A stretch of 64,000 nucleotides of DNA from G963662655 sp963665015 (GTDB lineage: Bacteria > Cloacimonadota > Cloacimonadia > Cloacimonadales > JAIOQZ01). Shown piece by piece: positions 16,340 through 26,200 of the stretch. A model generated the notes under the pieces. It searched no databases, was not told where the DNA came from, and saw only the letters and a list, made by a program, of their open reading frames with translations. The stretch spans positions 744,001 to 808,000 of the forward strand of contig CAXXSY010000004.1 of assembly GCA_963665015.2 (NCBI GenBank), read 5' to 3'. The position numbers and the translations under genes are program-made. The stretch's first letter is position 1. Each line of letters opens with the position of its first letter.

Positions 16340-19300
16340 ATGAACAAACGTATCCTGACATTTCTCATGATCTTGATGGCTGTATGTCTCTCCGCACAGA
16401 TGTTACCATTGCGCAATTACGATACCCGCGATGGACTCACGCAGAATCAGGTGGTATCGTCGTTTCAGGACACCAAGGGATTCATCTGGCTGAGGACCCA
16501 CGGCGGCATATCCAGATTCGACGGTTTCAATTTCAAGAACTACACGGTTTCGAACGGCCTCGCTTCCAACAACCTCAAGGGAATGATGGAAGACGAGGAC
16601 GAGGGCGTTTTTTACTTCTATGGCTTCACGACGCTGTCCGTGCTGGAACACGAGAAGATGTACGCGTTCGACGAACAGTGGTTCCGCGACAATCTGGACG
16701 ATGAGATTATCAATATTACATGGGATTCGGATTCGCTCGAAACCCGGGTTCACGCCCTGTCCGAGACCACCGTTTATCAGTATCGCCACGACCGCAAGAC
16801 CTTCGAAAAGGTTTTTGATCTCACCACGCTTCCCATCGAGATAGACAAACAGGATATCGGGCTTATGTTCAGCGGTTCCGACCAGTTCCTCGTTACCACG
16901 GCAGAAAAACTACTGCTCGTCGATCAGAAGCAGAACAAGATAAAGAATCTCACGGAGGAATTCGACATCCCGACCGGCGAAGAGCTGTTCACCTCGTTGA
17001 TCGAGATCGACGGCAGGGAAGACGAGTTTTTCTTTTACACGTATGACCTCTATGAGGAAGAAAACTATATCTTCCTCTACAATCGACGCAAGAATGAAGT
17101 AAACCTGATCCTCGAAGCGCCATCGATCGAATTCATCTATGGAAGGGATAAGGACAATGACGTAAGCATCTATCGCGACGAAGAGGGCGCATACTGGTTT
17201 CTGACCAGCGACGGCTATATCCAGCGCTACAAGCTTGGTACCCCGAAGGCCGAGAAAACGGAATATCGTTTCGACACGAAGATTGTGAACATCAAGGAAT
17301 CCCAGGATAACGTGCTGTTCGAGAATGAATTATGGCTCGCGACCACGCACGGACTGGGAAAGCTCTCGCTGGATACGGGAAAAACGCTGCTATATACCGA
17401 GAAAAACGGTCTCTCCTCCAACACGATCGAAACCGTCCTGCTGGACAGGGAGGACAACCTCTGGTTTGGTACCAACGGAACCGGCATCGATATGCTGATA
17501 CCGGGCAAGATCACCAACTACACGTCGCGCAACGGACTGCCGCATCAATCGACCGCGAACACCGTGGAAACGCCCGACGGATCGATATGGTTCAGCAGCG
17601 ATCGCGGTGTCGCCCGATTGTACCCCGATGGCTCGATACGAAACTACACGCACAAAGACGGTTTGACCAACGATCACGCCTGGGCGCTCTCGCTCGATGC
17701 GAACAACCAGGTCTGGGTCGGGTGTCTGTACGGCGATATCTTCCGTTTCGACGGCAGGCGATTTGTAAACATGGTGCCGGAAGGCGCAAAGAAAGACCCG
17801 TCCTATATAACGGAGATTCTGCTCGACAGCGATGGCGTCATCTGGATTCCGAGATACGACGAGATCATCAAGTATTCCGGAAACCGTCCCACCACCATCT
17901 CCTTCGACGAACCGGTCTCCATCTACGAGATGATCGAGGATCACGAGGGACATCTGTGGTGCGCGGCAGCGGATTTCGGATTGCTGAAGCTCGACAAGGA
18001 GGGCAATATCCTGGCGGAATACAAGCCGGACCCGCAGCTCTTCACTTCGAACGTGGTCGATTTGCTTCAGTTCGACAATAACACCATCTGGTGCGCGACC
18101 TACGGCGAAGGCATCGTGGTGTTCGACATCGAGAAAGAAAAATACGTCGAAAAGATCGTCGATGTGTTCAAGGACGCGGAGATCGTCAAGTCGCTGATCC
18201 GGGACAAGCTGGGCAATATCTGGATCGGAACGATCAACGGTATCTTCGAGTACCGCGACGGCAAATACCGAAAATACACCATGGTGGATGGACTGGTTGC
18301 CAATTCGACCCGTTCCAACGGATCGTACGTCGATCGTGAAGGCAACGTCTGGTTCAATTCAGCCTTCGGCGCGATAAAGATCGATCCGTACAAATCGGAT
18401 ACGGACAAGGTGCCGCCGCTCCTCTATATCCACACGTTTACCACCAAAGAGAGACAGGTTGTCGAGCCCGGGGAGGAACTGTACGTACTTCCCTACTTCG
18501 ATAATGATGTGAACTTCGCCTATATCGGTCTGGATTTTCGCTATCCGCGTCAGGTCGAATACCAGTTCTATCTTGAAAACTACGACAGCGATTGGTCGGA
18601 GCCCACGAACGAGAATAGAATCCGCTATACCAACCTCGATCCCGGACTCTATACCTTCAAGGTCAAAGCCAGCGATCGCCACGGCAATACGAGCGAAACG
18701 GCGGAGATAAAGTTCCAGATCAAGAAGGCATTCTGGGAGACGTTCTGGTTCTACGGACTGGAGGTGATCTTACTCGGCGGTCTGGTGTGGCTGATCGTCC
18801 GGTGGCGACTGGCGATCCTGAAGAGTCGCAACGAAGAGCTCGAACGACTGGTTCAGGAGAGGACGCACGAGCTGAACGAGAAGAACCAGCAGATCATGAG
18901 CAGCATCCGCTATTCGAAGCGAATTCAGGGGGCGATCCTGCCCGTGCTGGAGAATCTGAAGAAGGTGTTCGACGACGTCTTTATTATCTACAAGCCGCGC
19001 GATATCATCGCCGGCGACTTCTACTGGTTCTCCATCGAGGATAAGTATCGCTTCATCGCGGCCGCCGATTGCACGGGACACGGTGTTCCGGGCGCGCTGC
19101 TCTCAATTATCGGGAATATGCTCCTGAACGAGATCGTCAAGCAGCACAAGACCTACGATCCCTCGAAAATCCTGGCGGAGCTGCACGTCCAGATGCAGAT
19201 CGTGCTGAGACAGGAGAATCCGGACGCCTCCACGCGGGACGGACTGGAGATATGCCTCTGTCGTGTGGAGAAGGGTTCGGACAAAATGGTCTTTGCCGGT

Positions 19301-19678
19301 GCGGGACGTCCGCTGTACATCTCGCGTCGTCAAGAGGGCCGCGAGAACGCGATCCTGCTCGAGTTCAAGGGTGACAACAAGGGTATTGGCGGCAAGCAGA
19401 GAGAGGAAGTGCGCACCTTCACCGATCACGAGATCGAGCTGATGGATCATGACATGGTCTATCTGACGACCGACGGATTCATCGACCAGAACAATCCCGA
19501 GGACATGAAATTCGGATCGCGGCGCTTGAAAGAATTGTTCAGCGAAATAGCAGATAAATCGGTCGAGGAACAGAAACAGATTCTGGAGCAGGCACTTCGG
19601 GATCATCAGCAGCACGAAGAGCAGCGAGACGATATCACGCTGATGGGATTCCGATTCGGTAGTAACGAAAACGTATAA
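16340..19678 (+). CDS. Two-component-type propeller sensor with SpoIIE/PP2C phosphatase output (SiaA-like)
   Basis: A 1112-residue membrane sensor phosphatase. A signal peptide (residues 1-19) leads to a periplasmic two-propeller sensor made of repeats like TRDGLTQNQVVSSFQDTKGFIWLRT and DREDNLWFGTNGTGI (to about 690). A Y_Y_Y domain, one membrane helix (about 803-822), a coiled coil and a cytoplasmic SpoIIE-type phosphatase follow. Catalytic metal ligands are intact: GDFYW (about 893), ADCTGHGVPGA (908), TTDGF (1043) and DDITLMGF (1096). The two genes behind it are a SiaB kinase and SiaC, so it should dephosphorylate SiaC as SiaA does in Pseudomonas. The SiaA sensor there is a different domain, so this input is exchanged. 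Ligand unknown. Confidence 0.88.
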   Translation: MNKRILTFLMILMAVCLSAQMLPLRNYDTRDGLTQNQVVSSFQDTKGFIWLRTHGGISRFDGFNFKNYTVSNGLASNNLKGMMEDEDEGVFYFYGFTTLSVLEHEKMYAFDEQWFRDNLDDEIINITWDSDSLETRVHALSETTVYQYRHDRKTFEKVFDLTTLPIEIDKQDIGLMFSGSDQFLVTTAEKLLLVDQKQNKIKNLTEEFDIPTGEELFTSLIEIDGREDEFFFYTYDLYEEENYIFLYNRRKNEVNLILEAPSIEFIYGRDKDNDVSIYRDEEGAYWFLTSDGYIQRYKLGTPKAEKTEYRFDTKIVNIKESQDNVLFENELWLATTHGLGKLSLDTGKTLLYTEKNGLSSNTIETVLLDREDNLWFGTNGTGIDMLIPGKITNYTSRNGLPHQSTANTVETPDGSIWFSSDRGVARLYPDGSIRNYTHKDGLTNDHAWALSLDANNQVWVGCLYGDIFRFDGRRFVNMVPEGAKKDPSYITEILLDSDGVIWIPRYDEIIKYSGNRPTTISFDEPVSIYEMIEDHEGHLWCAAADFGLLKLDKEGNILAEYKPDPQLFTSNVVDLLQFDNNTIWCATYGEGIVVFDIEKEKYVEKIVDVFKDAEIVKSLIRDKLGNIWIGTINGIFEYRDGKYRKYTMVDGLVANSTRSNGSYVDREGNVWFNSAFGAIKIDPYKSDTDKVPPLLYIHTFTTKERQVVEPGEELYVLPYFDNDVNFAYIGLDFRYPRQVEYQFYLENYDSDWSEPTNENRIRYTNLDPGLYTFKVKASDRHGNTSETAEIKFQIKKAFWETFWFYGLEVILLGGLVWLIVRWRLAILKSRNEELERLVQERTHELNEKNQQIMSSIRYSKRIQGAILPVLENLKKVFDDVFIIYKPRDIIAGDFYWFSIEDKYRFIAAADCTGHGVPGALLSIIGNMLLNEIVKQHKTYDPSKILAELHVQMQIVLRQENPDASTRDGLEICLCRVEKGSDKMVFAGAGRPLYISRRQEGRENAILLEFKGDNKGIGGKQREEVRTFTDHEIELMDHDMVYLTTDGFIDQNNPEDMKFGSRRLKELFSEIADKSVEEQKQILEQALRDHQQHEEQRDDITLMGFRFGSNENV

Positions 19679-19690
19679 AATGGAGTAAGT

Positions 19691-20260
19691 ATGTATCATT
19701 CGATCCTGGTATCGAGCGATGACCTTTTCGAATTGTATTCGAAGAGGGGACTCGAAAAATCGATCCTGATGTTCAAAGGGGTTTTGACGCAGGATATCCT
19801 GGTACTGCTGGCAGAGATGCTGGCGAATAATCTAACCAATTTTTCGCATCTTGGATCAACGAAGAAGATGTTTTCGATCTTCGTTGAGCTGGCTCAGAAC
19901 ATACACCGGTACTCTGCCGAGCGTGTGGATGTTGATGGCAAAGAGGTCGGATGCGGTATCGTTCTGGTGAACGAATATGATGGCTACTACAGCATCATAT
20001 CCGGGAACGTGATCTCCCAGAGTCAGATCGAACCGCTCTCGAAACATCTCGAATCGATCAACAGTATGGAACCCGACGAGCTGAAGAAATATCGCAAAGA
20101 CCTGCTGCGTAAAGACCGAGAGCAAGGCAAGAAAGGCGCCGGCATCGGGCTGATCGATATCGTGCGCAAGGCGAACGCGCAGATCGATTACAAGATCAAG
20201 CCGATACGCGAAGGTGTGTCTTTCATCAGTTTCTTCATTCAACTCGACAAAGGGATATAA
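19691..20260 (+). CDS. siaB: SiaB-family protein kinase
   Basis: A 189-residue cytoplasmic protein of the SiaB family (GHKL-related, DUF6272). It has an N-box-like helix FVELAQNIHRYSAE, a central VLVNEYDGYYSIISGN strand pair, and a glycine-rich ATP-lid motif KKGAGIGLIDIVRKA. In Pseudomonas SiaB phosphorylates SiaC and opposes the phosphatase SiaA. The gene order here, phosphatase then SiaB then SiaC, is the same as siaABC. It starts 12 bases after the phosphatase with a GGAG site. Anti-sigma kinases (RsbW type) are relatives, but no sigma factor or STAS gene is near. Confidence 0.85.
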   Translation: MYHSILVSSDDLFELYSKRGLEKSILMFKGVLTQDILVLLAEMLANNLTNFSHLGSTKKMFSIFVELAQNIHRYSAERVDVDGKEVGCGIVLVNEYDGYYSIISGNVISQSQIEPLSKHLESINSMEPDELKKYRKDLLRKDREQGKKGAGIGLIDIVRKANAQIDYKIKPIREGVSFISFFIQLDKGI

Positions 20261-20269
20261 GGAGTCAGC

Positions 20270-20644
20270 ATGGATCGGTTTAAAATAGAACCCACCAAAT
20301 ACACGATCGAAGTCGATCTCGATCCGGCGACTGGCGTTTTCAGCATGTCGGGAAGTTCCTACCCCGAAGATGCCATGAGCTTCTTTGAACCCGTCAATGA
20401 ATGGATCGAGAATTATATTAATCAGGAAAAACGCGGTATCACGCTGAATATCCGCATGAATTATATCAACAGCAGCTCGTCCAAGTGCTTCATCGATATC
20501 TTCGAGATTCTGGAGAACTACGCCACCGCAGGCGGAGAGGTTATGGTTAACTGGTACTACATGGAAGACGACGACGATATCTGCGACACCGGCGAAGAAC
20601 TGCTGGAAGATATGGACTTCCCATACCAACTCATTGCTTACTGA
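20270..20644 (+). CDS. siaC: SiaC-family partner-switch protein
   Basis: A 124-residue protein of the SiaC family (DUF1987). It begins with the PTKYTIEVDLDPATGVFSMSG strand pair, continues with YPEDAMSFFEPVNEWIENYI, and has NYINSSSSKCFIDIFEILE. The Ser run there sits where Pseudomonas SiaC carries its phosphorylated Thr. In that system unphosphorylated SiaC binds and activates the diguanylate cyclase SiaD. No cyclase is found here; the next gene is a histidine kinase, making it the likely partner. Spacing of 9 bases and an AAGGAG site place it in the same operon as siaB. Confidence 0.88.
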   Translation: MDRFKIEPTKYTIEVDLDPATGVFSMSGSSYPEDAMSFFEPVNEWIENYINQEKRGITLNIRMNYINSSSSKCFIDIFEILENYATAGGEVMVNWYYMEDDDDICDTGEELLEDMDFPYQLIAY

Positions 20645-20681
20645 GGACACCGGGAAGATTTCACTCGTGGAGCTGTAGAAC

Positions 20682-23252
20682 ATGAACAAGCAAGAGCAAG
20701 GTAATCCGACGGAAAAACAGAAGGTGCGCGACGAACAACTACGGAACTTCTATCGCAGGGAATACGAGATTTTTCTCGATAACAAGGAGATCGAGAATCT
20801 CGAAGACCTGACCGAAGACCAACTGCGGGACAAACTGCGCCTCCTGAACCGGAATTACTACAAACTGCTCGTGAAGATGCTCAAGATCACCAATATCAAC
20901 GATTCGGTTCAGAAAAAACTGATCACGACGCAGGAAATCCTGAAGAAGAGGGACTACGAGATAACCCTCGCGATGGAGAAGCTGCGCGAAGAAGAAGAGA
21001 AATTACGGGTCGTCTTCGACAACGCCATCGTTGGGATCATGATGATCGACCGTGACAGCCGTATCGTATTCACCAACAGTAACTTCAACGACATGTTAGG
21101 CTACGATATCGAAGAAGAGACACTTTGCTACGATGTCATTATCAACAAGGACGATATCGAACATAACCGCCTCTGCTTCCAGCAATTGCTGGAGGGCAAG
21201 CTCAGCCGGTTCCGCAATCAGAATCGATTCGTGCGTAAGGACGGCTCTTCCTTCTGGGGCGATTTCTCTGTGTCGCCAATTCTTGACAGCGACCAGCAAT
21301 TCACCTCCGCGATCGGTATTATCGCCGACATCGACGAGCGGGTGCGTGCGGAGGAGCAGCTCAAGGAATCGTACCGCAAGCTGAAATCGGCGCAGGAAGA
21401 GATCATCCAGCTCGAGAAGAAGAACTCCGCCTTTGCCATGGCGGTTACCGCAAACCACGAGATCAATCAGCCGTTGATGATTCTGCGTGGGAACCTGGAG
21501 ATGCTCGAGATGAGCATTGCGCCCGGCAATATCGATCCTCGGCAAAAGCGCTACATATCACGCGTGCTGAGCTCCATGGAACGAATCCAGTCCATTCTGG
21601 ACAAGTTCAAGCAATCGACCGCGATACGGTTCGAAAACTACAGCGAGAACACCCCGATGGTCGTCTTCTCCGAAAAAGAAGACCAGAAAGAAGAGATCGA
21701 CTGGCAGGACGTCCTGCTCGAAAACAACAACCTCTTCTATTCGCTGGCGCAGAACGCGCAGGCAATCTTCTTCCGGATGTCGTTGCACGACGGCATGCTG
21801 GAATATATCAGCCCTTCCGTCGAGGAGATGACCGGCTACACGCAGGAAGAATGCTACGAGCAATCCTATTTCCTCAACAACATCATTCACCCCGACTGGA
21901 AGGATCATTTCAATGGGATATGGGCGAATATCGTCATGGGCAAGATCAATCCCTACGACGAGATTGCGATTCAGACGAAAGAAGGCGAGACGATCTGGAT
22001 TCTCCTGTACCTCGCCGTGATCGACGATATCCTCTCGGATCCGGTCGCCGTGGAAGGCATCATCACGGACATCACGGAAAAGAAGCGCGTACTTCGGACC
22101 CTGTCGGAGGAGCGGGATATCTTCATGGAAGGCCCGGTGACAACCTTCAAGTGGCGGATGCTGGAGAGCGGGTTGTTCCTGGAGTACGTGTCGCCCAACA
22201 TCAGCAAGTACGGATACAGACCGGAAGACCTGGTCGGCAAGGATTACGACGAATGGCTGAAGATCGTCCATCCGGACGACGTGGGCAGAATCCCCGAGAA
22301 GAACGAACGGGTCTTTGACATGGTGCGAAACATCCATTCCACCGAGTACCGCATCGTAGCGCCCGACGAAGGAGTCCATTGGGTCTATGACCTCACGGGG
22401 GCGGTTCGTAGCAATCTGGACAGGGTCGAGGAATATTTCGGCTATATCCTGGATATCACGGATCGCAAGAAGACGGAACTCGAGCTTCAGCGCAACGAGC
22501 ATCAGCTCCGGGAAGCGAACGCCGCAAAAGACAGATTCTTCTCCATCATCGCGCACGATCTACGCGGTCCGTTCAGCTCGCTGATGGGCTCTGCGGAGAT
22601 GCTCTATACGTTCTACGACCGCTTCGACGACGACAAGCGCAACGCCCAGGCGCAGAGGATATTCACCTCCGCGAGTCAGGTGAACAACCTTCTGGACAAT
22701 CTGCTTGAATGGTCGATCAGCCAGTCGGGCAACATCGTGATCAACGCCGAGTTGATCAAGGTGGAGGGCGTTGTCGATGATATCATCTCACTTTTAAACA
22801 TCAACGCGGAATCGAAGGGTATCCGGCTCCTGGACGAGGTGCCCAGGATGCAGGTGGTCTATTGCGACCGCAACATGTTCCACACCGTGCTGAGAAACCT
22901 TGTCTCCAACGCGATCAAGTTCACATCGAAGGGCGGAAGTGTAATCATCGGCTCGCGCGAGAACGGCGACATGGTCGAGATATGCGTCCGCGATACCGGC
23001 ACCGGCATTCCCAAGGATCGGATCGAGCATCTGTTCGATCCCGACAAAAACCTCTCCACGGTCGGCACGGCCAAGGAGACGGGAACGGGGCTTGGATTGA
23101 TCCTGTGCAAGGAGTTTGTCGAGTTGAACGGCGGACAGATCAGGGTTACATCAGAACTCGGTAAGGGAAGTCAATTTTGCTTCACGATTCCCCGCGATAA
23201 AATGGACGACCTCAGCGACTGTGCGGAAGAAAACGAGCCAGTCTATAAATGA
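20682..23252 (+). CDS. Multi-PAS sensor histidine kinase with an extra HisKA-like segment
   Basis: An 856-residue soluble kinase with no membrane helix. Order: helical N terminus; PAS (about 105-225); a HisKA-like four-helix segment with TANHEINQPLMILR (about 256) but no ATPase after it; PAS (about 346-465); PAS (about 475-600); a canonical HisKA with IIAHDLRGPFSSL (His about 624); and a HATPase domain with NAIKFTSKGG, DTGTGIP and GTGLGLILCKEF. It is 37 bases after siaC in the same direction, so it is a candidate output of the SiaABC switch in place of the SiaD cyclase. No receiver domain is fused. Its 3' end overlaps the convergent hybrid kinase by 41 bases. Confidence 0.88.
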   Translation: MNKQEQGNPTEKQKVRDEQLRNFYRREYEIFLDNKEIENLEDLTEDQLRDKLRLLNRNYYKLLVKMLKITNINDSVQKKLITTQEILKKRDYEITLAMEKLREEEEKLRVVFDNAIVGIMMIDRDSRIVFTNSNFNDMLGYDIEEETLCYDVIINKDDIEHNRLCFQQLLEGKLSRFRNQNRFVRKDGSSFWGDFSVSPILDSDQQFTSAIGIIADIDERVRAEEQLKESYRKLKSAQEEIIQLEKKNSAFAMAVTANHEINQPLMILRGNLEMLEMSIAPGNIDPRQKRYISRVLSSMERIQSILDKFKQSTAIRFENYSENTPMVVFSEKEDQKEEIDWQDVLLENNNLFYSLAQNAQAIFFRMSLHDGMLEYISPSVEEMTGYTQEECYEQSYFLNNIIHPDWKDHFNGIWANIVMGKINPYDEIAIQTKEGETIWILLYLAVIDDILSDPVAVEGIITDITEKKRVLRTLSEERDIFMEGPVTTFKWRMLESGLFLEYVSPNISKYGYRPEDLVGKDYDEWLKIVHPDDVGRIPEKNERVFDMVRNIHSTEYRIVAPDEGVHWVYDLTGAVRSNLDRVEEYFGYILDITDRKKTELELQRNEHQLREANAAKDRFFSIIAHDLRGPFSSLMGSAEMLYTFYDRFDDDKRNAQAQRIFTSASQVNNLLDNLLEWSISQSGNIVINAELIKVEGVVDDIISLLNINAESKGIRLLDEVPRMQVVYCDRNMFHTVLRNLVSNAIKFTSKGGSVIIGSRENGDMVEICVRDTGTGIPKDRIEHLFDPDKNLSTVGTAKETGTGLGLILCKEFVELNGGQIRVTSELGKGSQFCFTIPRDKMDDLSDCAEENEPVYK

Positions 23253-26200
23253 GCTCCTGTAACGTAAACGGTTTCGCCAGATAATCATCGAATCCCATCT
23301 TTTTCAGATCGTCGAGTGACGTGTCCGGCTTGGCGACCGTCATCGCAATAACTGTCGTATTCTTCAATTCTTCATCATCGCGCAGCCTGTTCATGATTGT
23401 CAGTAGATCGATTCCGGGTAGATCGCTGCTGTACAGGATCAGCGCCGGTTTGATTTCATGCGCGGCTTCCAGCGCCTGCTCCGCCTCGATTGCCTCGATC
23501 AATTCGATAGGCTGTTTCTCGAGAGTGTCGCGAATGATGCGACGGTTCTCCTGCGATTCGTCCGCGATCAGGATGGTCGCCGGCTCGAACTGGATTCTGT
23601 CCACATCTCGATTCTCGTTAAGGTACTGGGGGATGTCCCTGCATATCTGGATATCCCTGAACAACAGCTCGAACCTCGTTCCTTCGCCGGGCTTGCTTTG
23701 CACCTGGATGGTTCCGTTCATCAGCTCCACGAATCGCTTGGTGATGGTCAGCCCGAGTCCGGTTCCCTTCGGCGCGGAGATGGAATAGGACGGCTCCTGA
23801 TAGAATGCGTCGAAAATCTTATCGAGGGTCTCTTCCCGGATTCCGATCCCCGTATCCTCCACCGTGAGGTGCAGATCGAGCTGGTCGTCCCCCAGATTCT
23901 CCACGTTCGCCTCAATCGAGATGGAGCCTTTCAGCGTAAACTTGACGGCGTTGCTGACGAGGTTCAGCAGGATTTGTCTGAGACGGGTCGTGTCCAGCAA
24001 TATGAACGCGGGGATGTTCGGGGCGATTATCGTCGATACTTGTATGTTTTTCTTCCTGGCGCGGATTTCGGAGAGGGCGACGACTTCCCTGAGGAGGTCG
24101 GTAATCGATAGCGGCTGATATTCGAGCTTGAAGAGCCCGGCCTCGATCTTGGAGAGGTCCAGGACTTCGTCGATGATGTTCAGAAGGCTTTTGCCGCCCA
24201 TTTGAATCGTGCTGACGTATTCCTTGAGTTTCTCGTCTTCGATCAGCGTGTAGAGCAGATCGGCAAAGCCGAGGACAGCGTGCAGCGGTGTCCTGATCTC
24301 ATGGCTCATGTTGGCGAGGAATTCGCTCTTCGCCTTGTTGGCGATATCTGCCTTCCGGTGCGCCTCCTGAAGGGCTTGAGCATTGATTTTCGCTTCGCTG
24401 ATATCGCGTACGGTCGCTTGCAGGACGTCCCGATCCTGGAGCCTGAAGCGGGTCAGCCACACCTCCGCAGGAAATTCCTCGCCTCCCTGTCGTTTGTGTA
24501 TCCACTCGAATTTGCTGTACCCCGTGGCAAAGGCTTCCTCGATCCGTTCCATCGATAGACGGAAGGAGTTTTTACCGCTGGGCTGCGTCGGTGGCGACAA
24601 CTCCGCGGGATGCAGCCCGATGAAATGCTCCCGATCATTGGTGTTGAACATCTCGACGGTTTGCTGGTTGCAATCGATGAATCCCTTGCGGTCGAGGATC
24701 ATGATCGCGTCGGCGGAGGATTCGAACAGCGTGCGGTACTTGACCTCGTTTTCCCGGATGTTTTGCATGAGTTTGCGGATTTCGGTAACGTCCTCGAGCA
24801 TGACCAGGATGTCGTCAACCGGGGAGCCGTCGCTGATCTTCAGGAGGGTGTATTCAAACCAGCGCTGTTCGCCCGAGTCGAGCCTCTCCAATAAGGGCTG
24901 CTTCACAATCGGCACCCCCTCTTCCTTCAAAATGAATTCCAGCGACTGGTAGTGCTCGAACTCCTGAAACGGCCAGACGCTTTCGACAGTCGTGTCCTCA
25001 TCCGGGTCGTGGGGTAGATTCGCCAGCGTCTTGAATGCCTGATTGTATCCGAGTAAACCTCCATCCAGCCTCTTCCAGAAGATGTTGATCGGAAGGGTGT
25101 TGATGATGCTTCGGATGAGAGATTGCGTGTGGCGGAAGCGATTCTTGATATCGTGTTGATCGCTGATATCGCGGATCAGGAAGAAGGCGTTGCCGCTTTC
25201 ATTGTTGTAAATCGCGTTGATCGACAGGAAGCGTCCGGTGTCTTCCCAGAAGATTTCTTCTTCTTCGAGATGATTACCGTTTTCGAGTTCCCGGATAAGC
25301 CCTTGATCGCTGCACTGGAGCAGCTCCAGGATGCGGAATCGCTCTTCCATCTCCTCGATGGAGCGATAACCCAGGATCATGTACAGGTTTGGGTTGGATT
25401 TGACGATCTTGAAGGTCTCGATTTCGACGGTGAGGTAGCCGTAGTGTTCGGACGTGAGCAGGATGTCCTCGTTGTCGGCGGTTTGTTCTTCCTTGGGAAT
25501 ACCATGACGGATATTTTCTTCGGTCGCTTCGATCAGGCTGAGGAATCGATGATCGGTATCCCTTTTTGAAAGGCATTCGAGCTGCTCATGTATATTTTGA
25601 TACTCTTTCAAACTGTGATAGGCTTCGATCGTATTTCCCGTTTTCTCGTAGGCACCGGCGAGAAGTTTGTATATCTCGGCCAGTTTCGGTATCTCGAGAT
25701 TGTCTTCGTTGTTTCGCAGGATACTCGTAAGGAGCTGAATGCTTCGCTGCGGGTTGGTAGCGGGATTGTCTCTGTCGAGATAAAGTTTTGCCATGGCGGT
25801 TGTGACCAGAATATCGCCGCGGTGATTCTGGATTGCCTTGTAGATGGAGAGGCTTTTGGTCAGGTAGTCCATCGCCTGCTCGTATTGCCTGGTATCGTGA
25901 AGGAGTCGTCCGATGTTTCCGTTCATCAGGGCGATGATGTCCGGCTGGTTGTTTCGGGTGGCTTCTTCGAGTGTGCGTTCGTAGTAGCGCATCGCGATCT
26001 TGTATTGCTGCATTTGGTGATAGTCGATACCGAGATTACCTGTAGTGGAAGTAATCATTCTGGCGTCGGAAATCTCACCGGCGATCGATGCGGCTTCCTT
26101 GTGGAATTCGACCGCTTTCTCGTATTCGCCGAGTTTCTGGTAGATGATGCCGAGGTTGTTCAGTATCTGGCAGGAGCACTTCTTTTGGTCGTTATCGCGA

